DNA of 64,000 nt from Capnocytophaga sp. oral taxon 878 (GTDB lineage Bacteria > Bacteroidota > Bacteroidia > Flavobacteriales > Flavobacteriaceae): contig NZ_CP027229.1 of assembly GCF_002999135.1 (NCBI RefSeq), positions 248,001-312,000 of the forward strand. The letters run 5' to 3'. Below, piece by piece: positions 54,126 to 62,911 of the stretch. The notes below the pieces were generated by a model. That model searched no databases. It worked only from the letters and a program-made list of their open reading frames with translations, and had not been told where the DNA came from. How positions within the stretch are numbered: position 1 is the stretch's first letter; every line of letters begins with the position of its first letter. The position numbers were made by a program, and so were the translations under genes.

Positions 54126-54476
54126 ATGGCTATAATAATAACTGACGATTGTATTAACTGTGGGGCTTGTGAGCCTGAATGTCCTAATAACGCTATTTAT
54201 GAGGGGGCTGATGACTGGAGGTACTCGGACGGTACGACCCTGAAAGGGCGTGTGGTATTGCCCAGTGGGCTGGAGGTGGATGCTGATGAGCCACAACAAC
54301 CGCTGAGTGATGAATACTACTTTATCGTGGCTGATAAATGTACTGAATGTATAGGGTTTCACGATGAGCCTCAATGTGCTGCAGTGTGTCCTGTGGACTG
54401 TTGTGTGCCTGATGAGGCACACGAGGAGACAGAAGAGGAATTATGGGCTAAAAAAAGGTTTATTCACGAGGAATAA
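54126..54476 (+). CDS. 4Fe-4S dicluster ferredoxin
   Basis: The 116-residue protein binds two 4Fe-4S clusters: CINCGACEPECP gives the first set of four cysteines, and CTECIGFHDEPQCAAVCPVDC the second, with the widened spacing of Allochromatium-type ferredoxins. A 40-residue acidic insert separates them. It is a cytoplasmic electron carrier. In related genomes it sits next to a LuxC-like reductase gene, which here is about 29 kb upstream. Confidence 0.93.
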   Translation: MAIIITDDCINCGACEPECPNNAIYEGADDWRYSDGTTLKGRVVLPSGLEVDADEPQQPLSDEYYFIVADKCTECIGFHDEPQCAAVCPVDCCVPDEAHEETEEELWAKKRFIHEE

Positions 54477-54548
54477 TTGGCTGGAAATTACTGGACTTTG
54501 GCATAACATTTGAACTTCATAAGGTGTAGAACTAAAAAAGATAGCTTT

Positions 54549-56165
54549 ATGAAAAGAAATGTGCCTTTATTGCTGCTGGCATCTTTGTTGCTAGTAGCTT
54601 GTGGTAATCGTGAGGGTTATCACAATTCGAACAGAACACTACAAAAAACGCCTGCTCCTGTAACTAAGGAGGCTCAGGCACCTATGCTTGATGAGGAAGA
54701 GGTGCTAAGCAATATGGCAGAAATTCAAGAGCCTGCTATAGGGGCTATTGCTTATAAGGAGACTTATAAAGAAATTACTGAGAATAAGTTTGTGGCTGTG
54801 GCTCAGCAACCAGTAACTACCTTTTCGGCAGATGTGGATAGGGCTTCATACGCTAATGTGCGCCGTATGATAGGTTATGGGCAATTGCCTCCAGCTGATG
54901 CGGTGCGCATAGAGGAGATGGTGAATTACTTTGATTATGATTATCCTGCTCCGGAAGAGGGTGCAACATCGCCACTGCGTGTGAGTTCGGAACTAGCACC
55001 TGCGCCTTGGAACCCTAAGAACTTATTACTTCGGATTGGATTACAAGCTAAACATATAGATTTGGCAAAAGCCCCTTCATCAAATATTGTCTTCTTGATA
55101 GATGTATCGGGCTCGATGTATAGTTCTAATAAATTACCTTTGTTAAAATCATCATTTAAGCTGCTGCTTACGCAGTTAAAACCTACTGACCGTGTGGCTA
55201 TTGTTACTTATGCAAGTGGTACACGGGTGGCACTATCATCGACCCCTGTTAAAGATAAAGAAAAAATCATAAACGTATTGGATGGATTGGAAGCTGAAGG
55301 CTCGACTTCGGGCAGTAGAGGTATCCAGTTGGCTTATAAAGAGGCTGAACGCAACTTTATTAAAGGCGGAAATAACCGTATTATTTTGGCTACTGATGGA
55401 GATTTCAATGTAGGGATTAATAACCCGAAAGATTTAGAGAAATTCATAGAAGAGAAGCGAGAAAGCGGTATTTATATGTCGGTTTTGGGCTTTGGTATGG
55501 GGAACTATCGCGATGATATGGCAGAGACTATAGCAGATAAGGGCAATGGGAATTACGCTTATATAGACGATATTACAGAGGCTAAAAAGGTGTTGGTGAA
55601 TGAGTTTGCTGGTACTTTATTTGCGGTAGCTAAAGATGTGAAGCTACAATTAGAGTTCAATCCTAAATATGTAAAAGAGTATAAATTAATAGGATATGAG
55701 AACCGTATGTTAGCCAATGAGGATTTTACTGAAGACAAAAAAGATGCTGGTGAAATAGGAGCAGGGCATACTGTTACAGCTCTTTATGAGTTAGTGCCTG
55801 CTGATGGGAAAACAAGTCAATCCTTCCGTTATCAGACCCAAGTGCTGAATGAAAAAGGGAATGGTAATGAGTTAGGATTTTTGAAGATACGCTATAAAGA
55901 TCCTAAAGTGAAGGATGCGAAAAGTGTGGAGATAACAGAGCCTTTGGTGTTCCATAAGAAAGAGTTAAAGGATACTTCGGTAGATTTTCGTTTTGCTGCC
56001 AGTGTAGCTGAATTTGGTATTTTGTTGCGCAATAATAGCAATAAAGCCCAAGCAAGCTATGGACAGGTGGTAGAATTGGCAAATGGAGCTATAGGTAGAG
56101 ATGAAGAAGGTTATAGAAAAGAATTTGTGCGCTTGGTAAAAAGTGCAGAATTATTAGCAAAATAA
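54549..56165 (+). CDS. VWA-domain lipoprotein, YfbK-like
   Basis: From the ATG at 54549 the 538-residue protein has a lipoprotein signal (MKRNVPLLLLASLLLVAC, lipidated Cys 18) and a YfbK-type N-terminal block (TFSADVDRASYANVRRM, RIEEMVNYFDYDYP). A von Willebrand A domain follows with the metal site VFLIDVSGSMYSSNK and LATDGDFNVG. A DUF3520-like C-terminal domain ends in GYRKEFVRLVKSAELL. A frame 13 codons longer would lack a signal at its start. Such proteins bind ligands by metal-dependent adhesion at the envelope; the role is not known. Confidence 0.9.
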   Translation: MKRNVPLLLLASLLLVACGNREGYHNSNRTLQKTPAPVTKEAQAPMLDEEEVLSNMAEIQEPAIGAIAYKETYKEITENKFVAVAQQPVTTFSADVDRASYANVRRMIGYGQLPPADAVRIEEMVNYFDYDYPAPEEGATSPLRVSSELAPAPWNPKNLLLRIGLQAKHIDLAKAPSSNIVFLIDVSGSMYSSNKLPLLKSSFKLLLTQLKPTDRVAIVTYASGTRVALSSTPVKDKEKIINVLDGLEAEGSTSGSRGIQLAYKEAERNFIKGGNNRIILATDGDFNVGINNPKDLEKFIEEKRESGIYMSVLGFGMGNYRDDMAETIADKGNGNYAYIDDITEAKKVLVNEFAGTLFAVAKDVKLQLEFNPKYVKEYKLIGYENRMLANEDFTEDKKDAGEIGAGHTVTALYELVPADGKTSQSFRYQTQVLNEKGNGNELGFLKIRYKDPKVKDAKSVEITEPLVFHKKELKDTSVDFRFAASVAEFGILLRNNSNKAQASYGQVVELANGAIGRDEEGYRKEFVRLVKSAELLAK

Positions 56166-56179
56166 TCGGAAAAAAGTAT

Positions 56180-56187
56180 TATCTTTG
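56180..56187 (+). promoter_or_regulatory. Probable promoter -7 box of the DUF3857 gene
   Basis: TATCTTTG lies 25 nt before the GTG start, within 22 nt of the previous stop codon. A good -33 box is not seen, so it is a moderate call. Confidence 0.45.
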
Positions 56188-56212
56188 CACCCGATTTAAA
56201 ATAAATAATAAA

Positions 56213-58216
56213 GTGCAAACAGAAAAAAACGAATTATACAGCTTTGTAGCTGCTGGTGATTGGACTAACTCTTTATCAGACAGTGAAATAATAGAACTTT
56301 TAGTAGATACGGACTTCTCACGAGAACAAACAGATGAGGGGCGTGATTATTGTTATTTTTTGCATAAATACAGCAAAGTAGATAATGAGGTTACCTCTGA
56401 CTATGCCTTGATGGCATACAGCCTTACACAGCCTGAAAACTTAGAGCGCGCTTCAATGTATGATATGGTATTGGAGGAGAATGAGTTTTTTAACATTCAC
56501 CGTATCAGTGTGTATCGTAATGGTGAGCTTATAGATAAAACAGGCGATACTACCATTAAAGTATTGGACAATGAAAGCAATAGTAATAGAGGGATTATAA
56601 GCAGTTCAAAGAAACTGAATTTTTCAATAAAAGATCTTCACCTTGATGATATTTTAATATTGGAAGATACTCGTACTAAGGTGTTTACTGAAAAAGAGTT
56701 TTTACGTAAAGACTTTACTAAGTATATTTACGTAACTCCTGATACATATTGGGCTTATGGTAAATATCACTTTAAGTTTATTAATAACCGCAATAAGCAA
56801 GTAGCTTACAAGAATGTATTTTTCCGTGATGAAGAAGGTAATGTACTGCCCAGTGAAGTGAAATATTTGGCGCAAGGAGAAGCTTTTGAGGTATTGAAAT
56901 ATGATTATATCAATCCGGTAGACCCTAATCGTGAGATATTTCCGTTTGTAGACTTGGCTACAGATAGCACTTGGAAAGATCTTTCAAACTATATTTATCC
57001 GCTTTATGAAGAGGTGTTTAAAGCAAAGCTTACTGATTTTGCTCCTGATTTGGTAGCAAAACTAGATGTTATGCCTACCCTTGATGAGAAGTTACAATAC
57101 GCTATAGAATTTGTACAAAATAACATCTATTATGTGTATAATGCCGATGAGATGAATGGGCATAAACCACAAGCACCAGCTATTACCTATCAGAATAAAC
57201 AAGGTGACTGCAAGGCAAAATGTGTATTGCTAAAAGCTATATTGAACTATATAGGGGTAGAATCATCGGTAGTATTGGTGAATTACAATTCGGATTTCTA
57301 TCTAAAATATTACTTACCATCATTATTGTCATTTAATCATGTAATAGTGAAGATAAACTATGAAGGTAAAGAGTATTTTATAGATGCTACTGCACGTAAT
57401 GAATATGGCAAGCTAGAAAATCGAGCTGTTATCTCGTTCTGTTATTTTATGGAGATATTGCCTAACCAAGAGTTACAAAAGCGGACTCCTATTAAATTTG
57501 AGAAGTTTTGTATAGATGAGAAGATAGATTTGGAGGTGAAAGATGGTAAAGGTAAGATAGAGTTACTTACAACTTATCGTTATAACCGAGCAAATTCAAT
57601 GCGGAACTATTTCAAATCAAGTAATAAGAATGAGCGTTTGGATAGTTGGAATAGTTCATTATACTATGCCTTAAACTATGTGAATGACCGCAAAGGAAAG
57701 GATTTTAGAGATATATTTAAAGAAGCTACTTTGCAAATAGTAAAAGATGATAAGACTGAAAATGAGTTTGTAGTAAAATATGAGGCTATTATTGAACAGC
57801 CTTACTTTATAGACTCGGAAGGGAAGCGCTTCTTGATGTATTATGATGGAAATATATTGAAAAATAGTATACGTGAACATCAGCATAATGATGCAAGTTT
57901 TTGGCATAATTACGATAGCGAGCGTTATGAAATAATGCTTAAAACAGATGAAAACATAGATACTAAGGAGAAATATACTGTACAGGAGTGTGATATTCAG
58001 AATGAGTATTTTACACATAAAACTCAGAAGTTTATTACTAAAAACTCTGGTAAAGTAATAGTAGAGTATAACCCCTTAGTGAATGTGGAGATTACTTTGG
58101 ATAAATTGGAGCCTGTGCGTCAAGATTACCATATTATGGCTGATAGCAACTTTGGTATTGGTATTGATGTAATAGAAAAAGGTTTCTTTAACTCATTGAA
58201 ACGATTGTTTAAATAA
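56213..58216 (+). CDS. DUF3857/transglutaminase-like protein without signal peptide
   Basis: The 667-residue protein starts with GTG and has no signal peptide or membrane segment. The first ~250 residues resemble DUF3857 (VYRNGELIDKTGDTTIKVLD, LHLDDILILEDTR). A transglutaminase-like core follows with Cys in NKQGDCKAKCVLLKAI, His in FNHVIVKI and Asp in YFIDATARNEYG, a complete C-H-D triad. The C-terminal third is unassigned. Most relatives in Bacteroidota are exported, so a cytoplasmic form is odd. A hairpin after the stop codon ends the unit. Confidence 0.85.
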   Translation: MQTEKNELYSFVAAGDWTNSLSDSEIIELLVDTDFSREQTDEGRDYCYFLHKYSKVDNEVTSDYALMAYSLTQPENLERASMYDMVLEENEFFNIHRISVYRNGELIDKTGDTTIKVLDNESNSNRGIISSSKKLNFSIKDLHLDDILILEDTRTKVFTEKEFLRKDFTKYIYVTPDTYWAYGKYHFKFINNRNKQVAYKNVFFRDEEGNVLPSEVKYLAQGEAFEVLKYDYINPVDPNREIFPFVDLATDSTWKDLSNYIYPLYEEVFKAKLTDFAPDLVAKLDVMPTLDEKLQYAIEFVQNNIYYVYNADEMNGHKPQAPAITYQNKQGDCKAKCVLLKAILNYIGVESSVVLVNYNSDFYLKYYLPSLLSFNHVIVKINYEGKEYFIDATARNEYGKLENRAVISFCYFMEILPNQELQKRTPIKFEKFCIDEKIDLEVKDGKGKIELLTTYRYNRANSMRNYFKSSNKNERLDSWNSSLYYALNYVNDRKGKDFRDIFKEATLQIVKDDKTENEFVVKYEAIIEQPYFIDSEGKRFLMYYDGNILKNSIREHQHNDASFWHNYDSERYEIMLKTDENIDTKEKYTVQECDIQNEYFTHKTQKFITKNSGKVIVEYNPLVNVEITLDKLEPVRQDYHIMADSNFGIGIDVIEKGFFNSLKRLFK

Positions 58217-58245
58217 TTAGCGATAATAAGCAAATTAACCTCATA

Positions 58246-58301
58246 AAGAACTTTGCTAAAGAGAGTGAGCTGTAAAGGCAATTACTCTTGGCAAAGTTCT
58301 T
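58246..58301 (+). terminator. Terminator of the DUF3857 gene
   Basis: Arms AAGAACTTTGC (58246-58256) and GCAAAGTTCTT (58291-58301) are perfect complements, extended by partly paired CTAAAGAG/CTCTTGG, then ATGGTTTTT. It is another terminator with the CTTTGC / GCAAAG core. Confidence 0.6.
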
Positions 58302-58318
58302 ATGGTTTTTATAGCAAA

Positions 58319-59632
58319 ATGATGAATACACTTATTCCAGTCATAGAAAGACAAACAGAGGAGGAAATAAAGGTTTTTCAGGAAGAAAAACTAAGAGAGT
58401 TAGTAAGGTATTTGAATGAGAAGTCTATTTTTTATCAAAAGCTTTTCAAAGAGCACCATATTTGTGTTGATGATATACGTACGCTTGCTGACTTACAAAA
58501 GATACCTACAACAGATAAGAATGATTTGCAGCGTGAGAATGATGCTTTTAGATGTGTTCCTAAAGCAGCAATAGTGGATTATGCTACAACATCGGGTACT
58601 ATGGGTACTCCTGTAACTTTTGGACTTACTGATAAGGATTTAGATAGACTAGCGTATAATGAAGCCATTTCATTAGCTTGTGCAGGTATTAAACAAGGAG
58701 ATGTAGTGCAACTAATGACAACTATTGATAGGCGGTTTATGGCGGGATTAGCTTACTTTTTAGGTATTCGGAAGTTAGGAGCAAGTATTATTAGGGTAGG
58801 GGCAGGGATACCTGAACTACAATGGGATTCAATCCAATTATATAACCCTACTTATCTAATAGCAGTGCCTTCGTTTGTACTGAAGATGATAGAATATGCT
58901 GAGAAGAATAGTATTGATTATAAAAAATCATCAGTAAAAGGAATAGTATGTATAGGAGAATCACTACGTAATCAGGACTTTACACCTACACTGCTTGCGC
59001 AGAAAATTACAGAAAAGTGGAAAGGAGTACAATTATATTCTACTTATGCTTCAACCGAGATGAGTACTACTTTTACTGAATGTGAGTACCAACATGGAGG
59101 TCACCATCACCCTGAGCTTATTATTACAGAAGTATTAGACGATGAGGGTAATCCAGTGCCTATTGGGCATAGTGGTGAGCTTACAATTACAACTTTAGGT
59201 GTGGAAGGGATGCCTTTGCTACGTTTTCGTACTGGTGATATAGTAATAATGTATACAGAAAGCTGCTCTTGCGGTAGGCATACCTCACGTGTAAGCCCTG
59301 TTCTAGGACGTAAACAGCAGATGATAAAGTATAAGGGTACAACTCTCTATCCACCAGCCTTAATGGATTTACTTACTAATTTTGAGGCAATAGAGAACTA
59401 TATTATTGAAATAAACACTAATGATATACTTACTGATGAAATACTAATAAAGATAGGTACAAGAATACCTACTGAAGCTTTTAAGGAACAGATTGTGAGT
59501 CATTTTAGGGCAAAACTAAGGGTAGTGCCTAAAATAGAGTTTTGTGATATAGAGCTTTTGGAACAGCAACTCTATCCATTAGGTAGTAGAAAACCAATGA
59601 AGTTTGTAGATAGAAGAAAATTAATTAGTTAA
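58319..59632 (+). CDS. Phenylacetate-CoA ligase-like adenylate-forming enzyme
   Basis: From the ATG at 58319 the protein has 437 residues, the usual length of PaaK-type ligases. Motifs are the AMP-binding TTSGTMGTPVTFGLT, the YSTYASTEMSTTF adenine loop, the LLRFRTGDIV core and a C-terminal MIKYKGTTLYPPALMD. A CSCG cluster (ESCSCGRHTSR) is also present, as in this family. A longer frame beginning with TTG at 58253 would lie inside the preceding terminator and is rejected. It activates an aryl or acyl acid as CoA thioester; the neighbouring thioesterase and permease hint at a pigment or lipid pathway. Confidence 0.85.
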   Translation: MMNTLIPVIERQTEEEIKVFQEEKLRELVRYLNEKSIFYQKLFKEHHICVDDIRTLADLQKIPTTDKNDLQRENDAFRCVPKAAIVDYATTSGTMGTPVTFGLTDKDLDRLAYNEAISLACAGIKQGDVVQLMTTIDRRFMAGLAYFLGIRKLGASIIRVGAGIPELQWDSIQLYNPTYLIAVPSFVLKMIEYAEKNSIDYKKSSVKGIVCIGESLRNQDFTPTLLAQKITEKWKGVQLYSTYASTEMSTTFTECEYQHGGHHHPELIITEVLDDEGNPVPIGHSGELTITTLGVEGMPLLRFRTGDIVIMYTESCSCGRHTSRVSPVLGRKQQMIKYKGTTLYPPALMDLLTNFEAIENYIIEINTNDILTDEILIKIGTRIPTEAFKEQIVSHFRAKLRVVPKIEFCDIELLEQQLYPLGSRKPMKFVDRRKLIS

Positions 59633-60071
59633 GAAGAAGTCTTTTTTCCCATTTTATCAAAAAATCAGGTTTGTAGAAAGAAAGTGTGTGGTCTTCAAGT
59701 GAAGTAAATACTTGTATACTTTCACCAGTGCAAACTAACTCATTTGCTTGGTTATATATATTATATTGAAAGATGAGCTTAGCTGCAGCAGTAGCCATAT
59801 ATTGAGTTACAATAAGTAGCTGTTCGCCATAACGTACCATTTTTTTGTGTTCGCATACAGTTTTGATAATAGGGGTAGCATAGCCATATTGCTCTACATC
59901 TAGGTAAGAGATGCCATATTTCTTTCCAAAGGCTTCACGTCCATCTTCAAAATATTTTATATAATTGCCGTGCCATACAATACCTAAAGGGTCAGTTTCG
60001 CTAAATCGAACTGTAATAATAAGGGATTCAGTAAGGTTAGTAGGTTTATATGTTTCTTTTGGTTTTATCAT
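59625..60071 (-). CDS. Acyl-CoA thioesterase, hotdog fold (4HBT)
   Basis: The 148-residue protein has the 4-hydroxybenzoyl-CoA thioesterase pattern RFSETDPLGIVWHGNYIKYF with the catalytic Asp, followed by EDGREAFGKKYG. An in-frame TTG four codons earlier is the only longer start. The ATG chosen still overlaps the end of the permease gene by 26 nt. It converges on the ligase gene with an 8-nt overlap of stop regions. It hydrolyses a CoA or carrier thioester, possibly the product of that ligase. Confidence 0.85.
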   Translation of the reverse strand: MIKPKETYKPTNLTESLIITVRFSETDPLGIVWHGNYIKYFEDGREAFGKKYGISYLDVEQYGYATPIIKTVCEHKKMVRYGEQLLIVTQYMATAAAKLIFQYNIYNQANELVCTGESIQVFTSLEDHTLSFYKPDFLIKWEKRLLLN

Positions 60072-61302
60072 AGTAAATAGCAATTAGAATACAGCTGCTA
60101 AAAAAGAGGAATAGGGCGCTTATTTTTGGGAAAAGAGATGAGAGGTTTCCACTACGTAATAGTATATCATAAAAAGCTTGCAGACCCCAATTCATAGGAG
60201 AAATATTAGAAAGTAACTGCATAAAGTGTGGCATAGCAAAAGTAGGTATCCATACGCCTCCAATAGCTGCAAAAAGTACTGTAAGAGTAGCTCCTAAAGG
60301 AGCAGATTGTTCTTGTGTCTTGGCAAGAGTTCCAAGCAATACACCCAATCCTATAGCTGAAAGTCCTGAAGCAAGAGCTACTATAAGCAGTGATAAGAGT
60401 TTACCCTCTACTTCTAAAATAGGTAAACCTAAATAAGGAAATACATATACCCCTATTACAACCATTAAACAGAATTGTAGCAAGCTGATGATAAGAAAAA
60501 TAATAATTTTAGCAATAAGTAAAGCCCAATAAGGAAGAGGACTAGTGAAAAGGCGTAGTCCTGTGCCTTGAGTTTTTTCTTTTACAATACTTGCTGAAAG
60601 AGGAATGGTAATAAAAAAAATAGCAAATAAAGCCCAACCAGGTACATTATGTTGAGTGGAGTTAGGTATAGCTGCTGTAGCCATATTAGGGTTGATTTCT
60701 CGGAATGTGACTAAAGTTTCTGTTTTGGGTAGTTTAACACTTTCTTCTAGTTTGCTCTCAAAAGTTTTATAGATAAATTGATTTTCAATTTGATATAGTA
60801 ACTTGTCAATATTGCTTTTAACACTCTCTTTAAAAGAAGTTTGTAGAGTAGGATCAAAATACAAACATATTTCCTTAGCAGAGTAGGTTTTGTAGGAAGA
60901 AGTTGTTGTTTCACCAGCAAAGATATTAATGATAATGTCTACTTCAGTTTGTACTTTCGTTTGTAGATCATTAGAAAGGTTTTCAGGGATAACTATAGCA
61001 AGTAGATAGTTGCCTTGTAGTACTTCTTTACGAGCTGTATCTTCAGTAATAGGGCTATTGTTAAGTTCTTTTTTTATGTCAAAAGCACTTCCTTTAAAGT
61101 TTTGAATGATATAATTAGCAATCTTTCCCTTGTCATTATCAACTAATAAAATAGAGGTTTTCTGTTCACTAATGTTTTTAAAAGCGCCATCTTGTAGTAA
61201 TGTAATAGTAACAACTAACAACAATGGCATTGCAAAGAGGATAATAAGAGCTCCTACATCTCGTAGCAGTAGTAAAGCTTCTTTCTTTATAGATTTTAAC
61301 AT
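60046..61302 (-). CDS. ABC-2 type transporter permease
   Basis: The 418-residue protein has a first membrane helix (about 14-35), a long extracytoplasmic region (about 36-215) and five closing helices (NVPGWALFAIFFITIPLSAS, then KTQGTGLRLFTSPLPYW, LIAKIIIFLIISLLQF). This is the layout of ABC-2_membrane_3 exporters such as YhiN/DrrB-like permeases. The ATPase partner is not inside the window upstream, where lpxD lies, so it must be elsewhere. It is followed by the thioesterase with overlap. Confidence 0.88.
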   Translation of the reverse strand: MLKSIKKEALLLLRDVGALIILFAMPLLLVVTITLLQDGAFKNISEQKTSILLVDNDKGKIANYIIQNFKGSAFDIKKELNNSPITEDTARKEVLQGNYLLAIVIPENLSNDLQTKVQTEVDIIINIFAGETTTSSYKTYSAKEICLYFDPTLQTSFKESVKSNIDKLLYQIENQFIYKTFESKLEESVKLPKTETLVTFREINPNMATAAIPNSTQHNVPGWALFAIFFITIPLSASIVKEKTQGTGLRLFTSPLPYWALLIAKIIIFLIISLLQFCLMVVIGVYVFPYLGLPILEVEGKLLSLLIVALASGLSAIGLGVLLGTLAKTQEQSAPLGATLTVLFAAIGGVWIPTFAMPHFMQLLSNISPMNWGLQAFYDILLRSGNLSSLFPKISALFLFFSSCILIAIYYDKTKRNI

Positions 61303-61323
61303 TTGTAAAGATATAATAAAAAA

Positions 61324-61351
61324 GGCTTTACCAAAGACCTTTGGTAAAGCC
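61324..61351 (-). terminator. Terminator downstream of the lpxD-like gene
   Basis: A stem of GGCTTTACCAAAG and CTTTGGTAAAGCC arms joined by a tight loop lies here. The minus-strand transcript continues into a U-run (plus-strand A-run), 37 nt past the stop codon. It separates the lipid A/efp genes from the permease gene. Confidence 0.85.
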
Positions 61352-61388
61352 TAATTACAATATTAATTGTTAAACTTTGAAAATATTA

Positions 61389-62303
61389 TTATTGTTTGAT
61401 AAGCTGCTTCAAAGCGCTCATTTCTTTATACTTTTCACGAGCTTCACCAGCAGGATAACCAAAGTAAGTTTGTCCTCCTTCTAAAGACTTTGATATACCG
61501 CTTTGAGCTAAAATAACAGCTTTTTTACCAACAGTAATACCACTAGTCATTCCTACTTGTCCCCAAATAGTTACTTCATCCTCAATTACTACGCATCCTG
61601 CAATACCCGTTTGTGACGCGATAAGGCATCGCTCACCTACTATCGTATCATGTCCTATGTGTACTTGGTTGTCAATTTTTGTACCATTTTTAATAGTAGT
61701 GTCACCAGAGACACCACGGTCAATAGTGCAAAGAGCTCCTAAATCAACATCATTTTCAATGACTACACGCCCCCCTGATATTAGTTTATCAAAACCTTCA
61801 GGACGTTTTTTGTAGTAAAAAGCATCAGCTCCTAACACAGTGCCTGCATGAATAGTAACATTATCACCTATTATACAATTATCATAAATGCTTACATTAG
61901 TATGAATAAGGCAGTTTTTACCTATTTTTACATTGTTACCAATAAAAGCACCAGGTTGTATTATAGTATTTTCTCCTATTTGAGCAGAAGGAGCAATGAG
62001 TGCTACAGCTTGTTGAAAAGGTTTGAAAAAAGCTGTTAACTTATTAAAATCACGGAAAGGATCATCAGAAATGAGTAATGCTTTTCCTTCAGGGCACTCT
62101 ACTTTTTTGTTTATAAGTATAATAGTTGCTTTTGATTGTAAGGCTTTCTCATAATATTTAGGATGATCTACAAAAACTATATCACCAGTTTGTACTACAT
62201 GAATTTCATTCATTCCAAGTACTGGGAATTGCTCATCGCCTACAAATTTAGCATTGATAATAGTAGCAATTTGTTTGAGGGTATAAAGGTGAGGGAAACG
62301 CAT
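61389..62303 (-). CDS. lpxD: LpxD-family UDP-3-O-acylglucosamine N-acyltransferase
   Basis: The 304-residue protein has an N-terminal LpxD-type domain (residues 1-~95) and a left-handed beta helix of hexapeptide repeats (IGENTIIQPGAFIGNNVKIG and similar) ending in QTYFGYPAGEAREKYKEM. LpxD adds the second acyl chain to UDP-glucosamine in lipid A synthesis. It is slightly shorter than usual LpxD (~340). Many flavobacteria carry a second LpxD-like gene directly after efp; this gene occupies that place, so it may be the paralogue and not the main LpxD. Four nt separate it from efp. Confidence 0.82.
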   Translation of the reverse strand: MRFPHLYTLKQIATIINAKFVGDEQFPVLGMNEIHVVQTGDIVFVDHPKYYEKALQSKATIILINKKVECPEGKALLISDDPFRDFNKLTAFFKPFQQAVALIAPSAQIGENTIIQPGAFIGNNVKIGKNCLIHTNVSIYDNCIIGDNVTIHAGTVLGADAFYYKKRPEGFDKLISGGRVVIENDVDLGALCTIDRGVSGDTTIKNGTKIDNQVHIGHDTIVGERCLIASQTGIAGCVVIEDEVTIWGQVGMTSGITVGKKAVILAQSGISKSLEGGQTYFGYPAGEAREKYKEMSALKQLIKQ

Positions 62304-62306
62304 AGT

Positions 62307-62873
62307 TTAGTCTTTCATTCTTTCAACGTAAGTGCCTTTTTCTGTTTCTACTTTTATACGATCTCCTTCATTAATAAAGAGAGGAACATTTACTATGGCA
62401 CCAGTTTCGACTGTAGCAGGTTTTGTTGCATTGGTAGCAGTATTGCCTTTTACACCAGGCTCTACATGGGTAACAGTAAGAATAACATTAGCAGGCATTT
62501 CTACTGAAAGAGGGGTTTCGTCTTCAGCATTGAAAATAACCATTACAGTTTCACCTTCTTTTAGAAGGTCAGGGTAATCAAGCATATCTTTACGAATATG
62601 TACTTGATTAAAATCATCATTGTTCATAAACACGAATTGATCACCTTCGGCATAGAGATATTGAAAAGAACGAGTCTCAACACGTACATCTTCAATTTTA
62701 TGACCTGCAGAAAAGGTGTTATCAAGTATTTTTCCTGTAGTAACACTTTTGAGTTTAGTACGTACAAAGGCAGGACCTTTACCTGGTTTAACATGTAAAA
62801 ATTCAATGATTTTATAAATATCATGGTTAAAACGGATACACAATCCTTTTTTGATGTCTGCTGTTGTTGCCAT
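62307..62873 (-). CDS. efp: Translation elongation factor P
   Basis: The 188-residue protein shows the EF-P start MATTADIKKGLCIRFN, the loop VKPGKGPAFVRTKLKS with the lysine that is modified in some bacteria, and the closing domain EKGTYVERMKD. It relieves ribosome stalling at proline runs. It sits between two lipid A genes, an order seen in many Bacteroidota, with 38 nt to lpxA. Confidence 0.97.
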   Translation of the reverse strand: MATTADIKKGLCIRFNHDIYKIIEFLHVKPGKGPAFVRTKLKSVTTGKILDNTFSAGHKIEDVRVETRSFQYLYAEGDQFVFMNNDDFNQVHIRKDMLDYPDLLKEGETVMVIFNAEDETPLSVEMPANVILTVTHVEPGVKGNTATNATKPATVETGAIVNVPLFINEGDRIKVETEKGTYVERMKD

Positions 62874-62911
62874 CTATTTAGTTTTAAGTTATTATTTCTA
62901 GTTTTAAGTTC

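Noticed and set aside
58253..58318. Longer N-terminus of the ligase from a TTG start
   Set aside because: The segment lies in the hairpin terminator of the previous gene, and the ATG at 58319 gives the normal family length.
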